From contig NC_088962.1 in assembly GCF_010111755.1 (NCBI RefSeq), positions 1,178,001 to 1,242,000 of the forward strand: a stretch of DNA of 64,000 nt, in the 5' to 3' direction. This document shows, one piece after another, positions 53,301 through 61,702 of this stretch. The position numbers were made by a program, and so were the translations under genes. The first letter of the stretch is position 1. Every line of letters begins with the position of its first letter. This stretch comes from Nakaseomyces glabratus. Its lineage: Eukaryota; Ascomycota; Saccharomycetes; Saccharomycetales; Saccharomycetaceae. Under the pieces are notes generated by a model. That model saw only the letters and a list, made by a program, of their open reading frames with translations, made no database searches and had not been told where the DNA came from.

Positions 53301-54908
53301 GTTGCATTTGATGATATATCATTCCCATGCTTTATTTCGAAGCGTTCAAATAGCGGTAATCTTGATGCTCAAAGTGCAAATGCATTCATTCGAGATTTGG
53401 AATACAGTAAATTGTATTTGAGAATCACAACTAGGAGAATCGTAAAATCTATTGACGATATTATTGCGGAAGCAGCTTTTGATACCAAAGAGTTATTACA
53501 TAGAGGTTACGGAAAGCCAATTGAACTTCAAGTGAATGACTCAAAGGTAACGATGACGTTCTTATACAACCCTATAACAGAAGAGTTGCCATGCAACGAA
53601 AGAGTCCAGGATACAGGCTACTTGAACCTAAACATTATATCAGGTTCCCATCTAATGGCAGCTGATAGAAACGGTAAGTCTGATCCATTCGTTGGTATAT
53701 ATATCAATGGAAAACGTGTCTATAAGACACACACCGAAAAGAAAACTCTTGATCCAGTATGGAACGAGCATTGTAAAATTCCAATTCCATCAAGGTCGAG
53801 ATCTAACGTGGTTATGCGTGTCTGGGATTGGGATAGAGCCGGCTCGAATGATGATTTGGGCTATGCAGACATCAACCTATCTGAAATGGAGATCAACAGA
53901 ACATATGACTGGGAGTTACCTCTCAATACGCAAGGTTCTGTTAAGCTTTCTGCCACCTTCAATCCTGGTTATGTGAAACCTACTCTTGATGAAAAGGATG
54001 GTGGAGGTCTATCTGACGCGCCATTAAAGGCAATTGGCGGTGTTTCAGGAAATGTCGCCGATGCTGCTGGAAATGTCGCCGGTATTGCTGGTGCTGGTCT
54101 TGGAGCTGCAGCTGGAGGTTTGAGTAAAGGAGGTAAGCTACTCAAGTCATTAGGCCAAGGTAGAAAGTCTTTTGATAGCCATAGAAGTCACAAGAAATCC
54201 GGCATTGATGATAGAACCAACGAAGAAATCGCAAAGGAAGCCAAAGAAAGAACCGAGAGAGATATGGAGAATAAGGAATCAGGCGGCCCACATTTAGGTA
54301 TCCCTAAAATGAAGAAGCCTAGTATGAATGGGTTGAGTCTTGGTGCTAGCCACATCACATCGCCATTCCATCATGACCATAACACTCAAGATACTCCACC
54401 TCAACAAATGTCAGAAACATTTGGTGACCACAACACTTCGAGTAATCAATCTACTCCAGGTATTGAAAGGATCTCTACTGCTAGTACGTTTGCTAGAACT
54501 TTGGGTCCAGATGCCGCCACTACTGGTACTCTAAAAATACTTTCCGGTGACAATTTGGGCCGCAACATTCAAATTAAAGTCTCACTAACACAGGCAGGCA
54601 GAATTAAGTATATTTACAAGACTAAGAAATGTAAAGCTGACAACAATGGGGACATTGAATTTCACGAGGACGTTCAATTTAAAGCTTCTCCAGAAGCTAA
54701 CATTATCTTAGGTGCTGTCTCGGTGCATACTTTAGGTAAGGATAAGGAAGTCGGGTTCGGCCAAGTTAGTTTGAAGGACCCTAGTGTTCACATGGGACAA
54801 CCAATCACAGTTAATGTGGGTGAAGGTCATGTAACGGTCCTAATCGACTACTACGCGGACCAAGCACCACCAGTGCCCGAAGTACCAATGGAATACAGAA
54901 CTGAATAA
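50316..54908 (+). CDS. TCB3: Tricalbin 3, ER-plasma membrane tether
   Basis: Tcb3 is an extended-synaptotagmin-like protein that joins cortical ER to the plasma membrane and moves lipids at contact sites. The protein has 1,530 residues (S. cerevisiae 1,545). A disordered N terminus (1-180) precedes a hydrophobic hairpin (about 185-222), the lipid-binding SMP domain (about 245-450) and C2 domains starting near 459, 625, 761, 1101 and 1402, with a degenerate C2-like segment near 975. The C2 near 1101 keeps Ca2+-binding aspartates (DRNGKSDPF, WDWDRAGSNDD). A G/A-rich linker and a K/E-rich linker separate the last domains. Confidence 0.97.
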   Translation: MQSDPTQDPLGGKDTKKGNLTSQMQDTYKGGSTQPSAMDDAAPRGGVPESKIGEMYKPPEDVLVASAVANANQLPTANEEGAIGSVPLEQVHPRALRSAPSRDQNKFDTSIDGPGLIDKYGIAGGKKFDEVLDDNTPDNMYPWSHIGEFHSSGVGKPSNVSSKAVRAYLLEVFFNDLYFNTSTIMGTCFFSWLFAYIGFSWWSMIFIFFATGTVYNMEYNRFNRNIRDDLKRTTVHETISDRVEETLWLNSFLSKFWVIYMPVLSQQVKENVNPILAEVAPGYGIDALSIDEFTLGTKAPAIKGIRSYSKTSKDSFEIDISFAFTPNDESDMTPVEAREKINPRIALGVNLGKSIVSKKVTVLTEDINCSGNVRLMLKFGNIFPNIKTVSVQLLEPPMIDFVLKPIGGDTLGLDIMSFLPGLKSFVKNMINSIAGPMLFAPNHLDIDMEEIIAAQSNDASGVLAVTVISAKDLQTAADITSDVNPYVTFELDNPVSGTDEELVTNVKADTKSPTWNETKYLLVNNLQQKLHLKCYDHNGVLKDSMIGEAEIELDDLMQTSLLEHKTANLQVSNSYRGKITYSLHWFPSVNKAEEEDDDDDNNVTTSANAPNTNVDEDELEQEDNDSCVGIAKLVLHSAKNLDLSSSISGTLNPQAELLMDGQLIKTFRKVKRNNEPNWEESVEFLVPSQTDSKLTLKIWDDHKSHREFLCEYSGTASEIMDSLSMGASSLEASPQGYINVDLQWKSVPMSGLIKVTSNSLSDPIGVLKIFVRNAEINSSLSGIGDIDPYFSVSLNNVQRYRSKYQSENRSPTFNYMVYVPVTSDGQTITISLSDYQSVGSDRFIGSARVPVSKFAKRDKKTGRYQPYDKLDKSVKLDILDKRGGETDDFINASFAFIPAVPVYSPEEIANIEPLELELKEEKSKFEKEQEDLKQRMEKNPDDYEVVEVNDPFEDKQKKLGKKEKVPLQELLDNYAGVLTFQISEARLSDAPAYLEVAFDDISFPCFISKRSNSGNLDAQSANAFIRDLEYSKLYLRITTRRIVKSIDDIIAEAAFDTKELLHRGYGKPIELQVNDSKVTMTFLYNPITEELPCNERVQDTGYLNLNIISGSHLMAADRNGKSDPFVGIYINGKRVYKTHTEKKTLDPVWNEHCKIPIPSRSRSNVVMRVWDWDRAGSNDDLGYADINLSEMEINRTYDWELPLNTQGSVKLSATFNPGYVKPTLDEKDGGGLSDAPLKAIGGVSGNVADAAGNVAGIAGAGLGAAAGGLSKGGKLLKSLGQGRKSFDSHRSHKKSGIDDRTNEEIAKEAKERTERDMENKESGGPHLGIPKMKKPSMNGLSLGASHITSPFHHDHNTQDTPPQQMSETFGDHNTSSNQSTPGIERISTASTFARTLGPDAATTGTLKILSGDNLGRNIQIKVSLTQAGRIKYIYKTKKCKADNNGDIEFHEDVQFKASPEANIILGAVSVHTLGKDKEVGFGQVSLKDPSVHMGQPITVNVGEGHVTVLIDYYADQAPPVPEVPMEYRTE

Positions 54909-55160
54909 GTTTTTTTTATGTATAATTGTATAACGCATAAGTAATTATCTTGACCAGCAGTAAAATGTATATATTGTTTTTGACCAAACCAAATGTAATT
55001 GGAGGAATAATATGCTGCAATATTGAAATTCTTTACGCCAATAGTGCCGTGATTAACGAAACATTTGATGACATCCCAAATGGAGTCATTAAAGAGGGAT
55101 GACCCGACTTTTCCTAAACTTGAAGTTATCACAGATTATTAAATATTGTGACTATTCTTG

Positions 55161-55170
55161 CACCCATACA
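55161..55170 (+). promoter_or_regulatory. Rap1-type site CACCCATACA
   Basis: It matches the core of the Rap1 consensus ACACCCATACATT except at the edges. It lies about 80 bases before the structured island and about 850 bases before the RPL6A ATG, far for a ribosomal protein promoter. Confidence 0.5.
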
Positions 55171-55249
55171 CCCTGACAAAACATCTCAAAAAATTTTATC
55201 GTTAGTTTTCGAGATTTTCATGTTGTTGTAATAACCTGATACGGCAAGA

Positions 55250-55835
55250 ACTATTGCTTCGCCAAAGCAGAACACGTTCCGGAACAGCGAAGTGTGAGTC
55301 TGCTCTCCTTTGCCTGCCTGCCCAAGAAGTCTTCCCACTATTACTCTCTGTTCTCAGATTCCAGTGCGGGAGAACCAACCTTGGGTGTCGGTGCCATCTC
55401 CTTCATGGAGCTACCTTTGCGGTGTGTCGCAACCGAATGGATGCGTTATGGCATGGCCCCTTGTACTACTGATGCCAGTTTACCGGCTTGTGCAAGCAAC
55501 TCGAATGCTTCCCCTCCCCCTGTGGCTCTCACCCCAGTGGGAGTTTCTTGAAAGAATTAGTCTCACACCCCCCCTTCCCCCACCACTGGGAGCTGCCAGT
55601 GGAGTGGAAGCATTAGTAGTCCTTACCGGGAGGTGCCAGGGTCTTTGGAAGGAGCGTGGCTTCAGCATCGATCCCTTTCCTGGCAGGCTTACCTTCTAGG
55701 CAGGGGAACAATTCCAGCACTCCCTGCCTAGTGGAGTGGACAGACCAGTTTGGTGGGAGACCTTGTGCAGGTCCCCGTTGTCGACTTTTGTCATCGCAAC
55801 CAACTCTGAGTTTTCATCTGAACTTTTGCAATAGC
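55250..55835. ncRNA. Candidate large structured RNA gene, class unknown
   Basis: G+C is 30, 36 and 34 of 60 in the lines starting at 55321, 55561 and 55681, clearly above the flanks. Perfect or near-perfect helices are visible: ends 55251-55257/55828-55834 (7 bp); 55266-55275/55292-55304 (10 bp, one 3-base bulge); 55504-55517/55601-55614 (13 of 14) enclosing 55533-55540/55583-55590 (8 bp); 55634-55640/55679-55685 (7 bp); 55696-55705/55722-55731 (10 bp); 55759-55763/55769-55773 (5 bp). Overlapping short ORFs in several frames look random. Strand is open: the Rap1 site suggests plus, a T6 run at 55188-55193 suits a minus-strand Pol III end. RNase P, RNase MRP, SRP and telomerase RNAs are families to test. 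Confidence 0.55.
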
Positions 55836-56016
55836 GGTAATGGCACTTCCAACCTCTTGGAACAGTTTCCTTGAGTATTGGTACGTCGAGGACATATTTG
55901 TGATTCTGGAGGTATTATATTCAACTTCTATATAACAACTTTTGTGTTTACATTGTACGTATCTTTTATATTGTTTAACAAAAACAACCAAACAATACCA
56001 AATCTATTTGCAGGAA

Positions 56017-57147
56017 ATGACCGCGCTAAAAGTATGTTTGAGGATAGAGAAACCAGTTTTTGAGGATCATCCAAATACCCAATAATCAGAGAAGGCTGTT
56101 TTGAGAGCTATGGTAGACAGAGCAACTGAGAAATTTAATGTGGATAACAGGAGAAGTACAAGTGAAAACAGCCAATAGGCAGCGATAATATGATATAATT
56201 TCGAATCGGATTCAAATTGATAACTTTAACATTGCCACTGGCTGTAGAAATATTGTGCATAATTGCATTATGCAAATAAAATGATACCTTTGACAGTGTG
56301 CAGTTTACGTTGGGTGGTTTTGAGGAAAAGAGACTAATATTCTGTGACCCGAATGGTATCTACCTATACTGTGTTGTAACATCAAAATTTTCGGAATATG
56401 TGTCTGGACTAAAACAGAGCAAACCAAAAGCTTATTATCTATGGGGTGGGATTGATCGATCAGTGATTATTAATTACAGATTTACTAACATTTTTTTATT
56501 TTTCAAATATTACAAAAAGGTTTAATTTTCGAATTTTCGAAGTTTATGGCAAACAATTGCCATATACAGTAGGAACAGTAGAAAATTGAGCTGACAAGTT
56601 ACTGATATTTGGAAAGATGACATATATACAGCCTCAAAAGTGGTATCCAGCTGAAGACGTTGCTGTCCCAAAGAAGACCAGAAAGACCGCTCGTCCACAG
56701 AAGCTACGTGCTTCTTTGGTCCCAGGTACCGTTTTGATCTTGTTGGCTGGTCGTTTCAGAGGTAAGAGAGTTGTCTACTTGAAGCACATGGAAGACAACA
56801 CCTTGTTGGTCTCCGGTCCATTCAAGGTCAACGGTGTCCCATTGAGAAGAGTCAACGCTCGTTACGTCATTGCTACCTCCACCAAGGTCGACTTGAGCGG
56901 TGTTGATGTTGCTAAGTTCAACGTCGAATACTTCGCCAGAGAGAAGCTAAACAAGAAGGAAAAGAAGGAAGCTCAAATGTTCCCAGAAAACTCCTCCAAG
57001 CAAGTCAAGGCTGAACGTGTTGAAGACCAAAAGAACGTCGACAAGGCTTTGTTGGCTAACATCAAGAAGACCCCATTGTTGAAGCAATACTTGGCTGCTT
57101 CCTTCTCTTTGAAGAACGGTGACAAGCCACACTTGTTGAACTTCTAA
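56017..57147 (+). CDS. RPL6A: Ribosomal protein eL6 (two exons)
   Basis: Exon 1 is 56017-56031 (ATG ACC GCG CTA AAA) and exon 2 is 56632-57147, giving 176 residues that begin [15 protein letters not shown]. This matches S. cerevisiae Rpl6a (176 residues, MSAQKAPKWYPSEDV), which also has a five-codon first exon. The longer frame from the ATG at 56617 would instead start inside the intron. The body is typical eL6: [29 protein letters not shown] and [22 protein letters not shown]. Codon use in exon 2 is strongly biased (AAG, GTC, TTG), as for highly expressed genes. It is a 60S component. Confidence 0.95.
56032..56631 (+). other. RPL6A: RPL6A intron
   Basis: A 600-base intron: 5' splice site GTATGT at 56032-56037, branch site TACTAAC at 56483-56489, and 3' splice site CAG at 56629-56631. 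The branch adenosine is about 143 bases from the 3' splice site, long for yeast. A perfect 8-bp hairpin (TATGGCAA-ACAA-TTGCCATA, 56545-56564) lies between them. Two upstream CAGs (ending 56569 and 56578) would each put a TAG stop directly after codon 5. No snoRNA was recognised inside. Confidence 0.9.
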
Positions 57148-57719
57148 GCATCATATATAAGTAAAGAAAGGAAAAAATTATTAATTATCTAATTCTATTA
57201 CTAACAAAAAACTGTGTTTAGTTTATAAAAATACAATAAAACAACCCTTTTTAACATCACATCATATCATATCATATAACATCACAACCACTAATTAGTA
57301 ATTGATTCTATATAATGGAACCCTACAAAGTATGCTTTTTTGCTCTGATCAAGAACGCCATCCTTGCGTCCAAAAACATCGTAATTGAAAGCTAACTGGC
57401 CCTCACATTAGGTCCATACCAATGGCCCTATTAACTGGACCTTGTATACATCACATGCCCCACATCACCCTTAACGCCCCATACACCTACACCATTGCTA
57501 TACCTAACTGGGAATAGTAAGTGGCGTAACGTCGAACGCGACTCCAAAATTTTTCAAAGTGAAAAATTGTTTCGAGAAAAATTGAAATATAAGGGCAGTA
57601 GGAAACTGTATAATATGCGATGAGGTTGGTTATTAGTGGCGATTATTGGTTTTGTACTGTTATTTCTGTCTCGATAGCTATACATCACACATATAGTATA
57701 AACAACAACCTCTGCAATA
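57148..57719. promoter_or_regulatory. RPL6A 3' end and FPR3 promoter
   Basis: A 572-base region. An ATCAT-type short repeat lies near 57259-57277. On the FPR3 side are RRPE-type AAAATTTTTCA (57547-57557) and TGAAAAATT (57560-57568) and a PAC octamer GCGATGAG at 57617-57624, the standard ribosome biogenesis pair in the usual order and spacing about 100 bases before the ATG. Confidence 0.75.
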
Positions 57720-59033
57720 ATGTCTGATATGCTACCATTGGCCACTTACAGCTTGAATGTGCTGCCATACATTCCAACTCCAGCCATCGATATTGAGATG
57801 CCAGTTACTGTGCGTATTACTATGGCTGCCCTGGATCCTGAGGCTTTAGATGACCAAAAACAGCCATCTACTTTGAGAATTGTCAAGAGAAACCCAAACT
57901 TTGACGATGAAGAATACGATGATTTGCTAAATGGCGACTATGACGAGGACGAAATGGCCTCCGATGACGAAGAGGAAGAAGAAGAAGAAGAAGAAGAAGA
58001 AAAGCCAGCAAAGAAGTCTAAGAAGTCTAAGGGTAAGAAGAAGGACGAATCCGAGGATGAGGAAGAAGAAGAAGAATCTGATTCTGATTTGGATGAGGAA
58101 GACGATGACGATGAGTTCGAAGAATACGTCTTGGCTACTTTAAGTCCGAAGACCCAATACCAACAAACCTTGGATCTAACTATTGCTCCAGAAGAAGAAA
58201 TCCAGTTCATTGTCACTGGTTCTTATGCCATCTCATTGGTTGGTAACTACATCAAGCATCCTTTCGACACTCCAATGGGTGACATGGACGATAGCGAAGA
58301 TGAAGACGGTTCTGATTACGATGATGAGCTATCTGACTCTTACTACAACGACCAATACTCTGACGACGATGCTGAAGACAGTGACGAACACGATTTGACT
58401 CCAGACGAGGACGAACTTGCCCCAGCTGGTTCTGTTGAAGAGATCGAAGCTTCTGAGGAGGAAGAATCTGAAGAAGAGGAAAAGAAGAGCAAGCACAAGA
58501 AGCATGACCATCACCACCATCACGACCACGACCACGACCACGATCACGAACACAAGTCTAAGAACAAGAAGAGAAAGCAAGAGGAAGAAGAACCAAAGAA
58601 GGAACACAAGGACAAGAAGGTTAAGTTCAAGAAGGATTTGGAAGAAGGACCAACCAAAAAGGAAAAGGCTGAGTCAAAGAAGGCCGATAAGACCCCAAAG
58701 AGAAGAACTCTTGAAGGTGGTGTCGTTATTGAAGATCGTACCGTTGGCGATGGTCCAGCTGCCAAGAAGGGTGACCGTGTTGGTATGAGATACATCGGTA
58801 AGCTAAAGAACGGTAAAGTTTTTGACAAGAACACCAGTGGTAAGCCATTTGTGTTCAAGCTAGGCCGTGGTGAAGTTATCAAGGGATGGGACGTCGGTGT
58901 CGCAGGTATGTCTGTTGGTAGTGAACGTAGAATTATTATCCCAGCCCCTTACGCTTACGGTAAGCAAGCCCTACCAGGAATCCCAGCTAACTCTGAGCTG
59001 ACTTTCGATGTCAAGTTGGTGTCCATCAAATAA
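57720..59033 (+). CDS. FPR3: Fpr3-like nucleolar FKBP prolyl isomerase
   Basis: Fpr3 is a nucleolar peptidyl-prolyl isomerase and histone chaperone (FK506- and rapamycin-binding). The protein has 437 residues (S. cerevisiae Fpr3 411, Fpr4 392). An N-terminal nucleoplasmin-like fold (about 1-180) is interrupted by a long D/E run. Acidic and basic tracts follow, including a His/Asp repeat near residues 262-278. The FKBP domain occupies about 330-437 with [33 protein letters not shown] and [14 protein letters not shown]; the drug-pocket residues look intact. The PAC/RRPE promoter fits a nucleolar role. FPR4 is the paralogue; the order here favours FPR3. Confidence 0.95.
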
Positions 59034-59492
59034 GCAAACATATTCTAGCAAAATATAACTATTGTAGTATTTACTCTTTTATTTCATCCTCATTATAAGC
59101 AGGTACTTTAACTAATATTTTTTTCTAACTAACAATCATCAACTGAAAACTTAACCTTTTTTGTGAACTAAATATTAAAATGCATCTATTTTAACATGTA
59201 AGATCTATAAATGTTCAAGTTCGGAACTGCTCTGGCGTTCATTGGATATAACTGCTGCTAAAAATGTCATGTTTTTTTTAGCCGTCTTCAAATCATATTC
59301 TTTCTAAATGATGAAATTATCCACAATGACTAAGTAGTATAATCTAAGTAGAACCTAAAAGCAAAACAACCATATATACTATATATCTTATTTATATTAT
59401 ATTAACAAAGTCAATAATCACAGAATTACTTCTGCAGTGTAAATTTTTGTATGAAATAGTTTTGGCGGCTAAATATTGTATTTTCTGTCTGC

Positions 59493-59537
59493 GACGCGTC
59501 TTTTATTCTAGAAAATCAAAAGTAATGAAGACGCGTC
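59493..59537. promoter_or_regulatory. Inverted repeat carrying two MCB boxes
   Basis: GACGCGTCTT at 59493-59502 is matched by AAGACGCGTC at 59528-59537, a perfect 10-base inverted repeat with a 25-base spacer. Each arm contains ACGCGT, the MluI cell-cycle box bound by MBF at G1/S. Confidence 0.6.
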
Positions 59538-60127
59538 AGCTTCTGCCGACAAGATTCAGCTGATACACCTTGGGCGGGTATGTTGTGTTAAGCATCCTAA
59601 CTGAGGAATATTTACCATTTTTCAAAGATAGGTTCAATTGAGTTACATATCAGCTATAGAACCTGAACTGGCATTTGCGATTGTTCCATTTCAAACTCAT
59701 ACCAAAATAAAATCATCCCTAAGACTACACATTTGAAAGAACGAAGCTACACCAAAGTATGTATATCCTATTACTCCAATTTTTTATTTTATGCAATAGC
59801 CGCATCTACCCCATATGCTACAATTTGCGCAATGGAGAGTCATATTATACCACTAGTTGCAGCTGCCATTGAATTTTGATATACAGGAGACCTCTGCAAT
59901 ACTCTGTAATGAGAAATTCTAAGAACATCTATGAGACTTTGCGATTTACGACAATACAACTCTCAATGAAATTAATGACATTGCTTAACGATACTACAAT
60001 TGACATGTCCATCCCAAAGCGCAACTATAGCTTAGTCCCCCCACAAAAGTACATATTCTCCAAGACACCGAAAGGCCATATAACCTACTGAGCAGCGAAA
60101 GGACAGTGACAACTTATCATTATAGTC

Positions 60128-60158
60128 TCGTTTAGTTACAATTGGAGTTGCTCGTATA
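60128..60158 (+). promoter_or_regulatory. Upc2/sterol-response-like sites
   Basis: TCGTTTAG at 60128-60135 matches the anaerobic AR1 site TCGTTYAG, and TCGTATA at 60152-60158 matches the sterol response element core; both bind Upc2/Ecm22 in yeasts. A TATATAAA overlaps the second site. HMG1, a sterol pathway gene, is next but about 1.5 kb away. Confidence 0.45.
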
Positions 60159-61702
60159 TAAACGATGGAAAGGGGCCCCGTTTTGTATGAACTAGCCTCC
60201 AACACACGGTAATAAGCTACTTTGCTAGGGAAAATGTGAACTACGTTAAGATTACTGAACAATTATTACGTATCCTAGAAATGTGGTCAAAAAAGAATAC
60301 ATAGTCTTCTCAATGCTAGCTAGCTTCCCGCTATACTGCACACCACCTGCAAATGTATATCGGTCTTAAAAGATTAGAGGGCAGTCTTGGTAACTTAAGA
60401 AATGGACTGTAAAAAGCAATTTTTCTTTGCTTTTCATCGTATTGACGAAGTTCAACAAACTTAAGAAACCCATTGTCTCAATTGGAACCTCGCTGTGCCT
60501 CAGATAAAGCCGTGGAAACTTTTGTTGCTTAGCTCTAGAAAATGATCATATCCTGGTTAGGTCATAAGAGAGGAATTTTTTTGTGCTCTTACTCTCGACC
60601 TTTCTCATCGTGAAAACCCGAAAAACCCTTTCGCTTTCCTGGGACCGAAGCTCTAAGCCAGTGCTAGAAAATTGACTACAGATATTCTATACAATTTGCT
60701 GCGAAGTTGACGATTGTACTACAAAGCTGTTTTTCTCCTAGCATTGACTTTTCCTGAAATATTAACGGTTGCTGCTACGTAGTATTCTTAGTTTATAGTA
60801 GAAGATATTGCTCGACTTTCTTCCCTCATTATACTAACAAAACAGTGTGATAGAGTGCTCTTTCGTAGCACGCTTTAAGAATTTTCAATGGAAAAGATAC
60901 CTTGGTGATTTGATACTCCAAAATAATAGAGGTAATAACTGAATCTTGCAGGCCCTTACGAAACATATTTCTGCTAAGGAAAATTTTTTTCGGTCTAAAC
61001 ATTAATCTACTATCAGGCATCTCAGCATCTATCGATCCCTTTCATTTATAAACTACAATATTTTTAAGGAAATATCGATTTAGTAATCTGTGCGCAATTC
61101 TTAAAATTGTAAATTAATTTTAATATAAAGTAAAAGGGCACTGGCAACTCAATTGACTACATATATCTCATTTCCTTGAAGCCAAGTCAGTTTTCAAATC
61201 AATTTCTATTCTCAAATACTGGCTCAGTATATTAGATGACCACTGTGATAAACAATAATTAGAAGAGAATTCGGTTTACTAATATTTAAGGAAAATATTC
61301 TGCCAAGGTAATAAAATTGAGATAATAGATTTTTTAAATTTTTACAATACCATTAGAATAATTTGCCAAAACTCTGGAGTTCATTGTTCTATCATCGATA
61401 AGCTTTTTTGAATCTTACATCTTTTTTTCGGTTCCAAAACGCTTTTGACAAAAAAAAAAAGATTTTGAATCAGGCTCGTTTGACACCAATAATTGTTGAG
61501 AAAAATAGACGATACGAAGTGTCTCAGAACTCAAACCGCTTAATTTAGCTGTTTAGTAATCTGAAATAATTTTTAGAAGGAAATTATTTTCTTTAAAGTT
61601 GAATTCCTTTTAATAGTGGTATCAAAAAATTATTGGCATTCCAAAACTCATAGAACGATCTGAGTCGGATCACAAGATAGACAAGTTAAAACAAGCTAGA
61701 CA

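Larger units (their letters stand above)
54909..56016. other. TCB3-RPL6A intergenic region with GC-rich island
   Basis: An 1,108-base region between two genes that are direct neighbours in S. cerevisiae. Its outer parts are AT-rich. A Rap1-type CACCCATACA lies at 55161-55170. A GC-rich, highly structured island follows at about 55250-55835 (separate entry). The RPL6A leader is the A/C-rich stretch before 56017. Confidence 0.7.
59034..61702. other. 2.7 kb gap between FPR3 and HMG1
   Basis: This is the largest gap in the window (2,669 bases); the two genes are neighbours in S. cerevisiae. It holds an MCB-containing inverted repeat at 59493-59537, Upc2-type sites at 60128-60158 with a TATATAAA, and short ORFs: a 60-codon ATG frame at 59909-60091 and minus-strand frames of 63-76 codons. 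None is recognisable. No tRNA, LTR or transposon was seen. Confidence 0.55.

Noticed and set aside
55294..55699. Overlapping ORFs of 72-129 codons in the GC-rich island
   Set aside because: They overlap in several frames, start partly at non-ATG codons, have composition driven by G+C and no recognisable protein features. RNA structure explains the sequence better.
56617..56631. ATG at 56617 as the start of RPL6A
   Set aside because: The five codons MTYIQ lie in the intron and end in the CAG splice site; exon 1 at 56017 restores the conserved N terminus.
59876..60091. 71-codon ORF in the FPR3-HMG1 gap as a gene
   Set aside because: It starts at TTG; only 60 codons remain from the first ATG and nothing in the protein is recognisable. 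It is mentioned only as a candidate to test.
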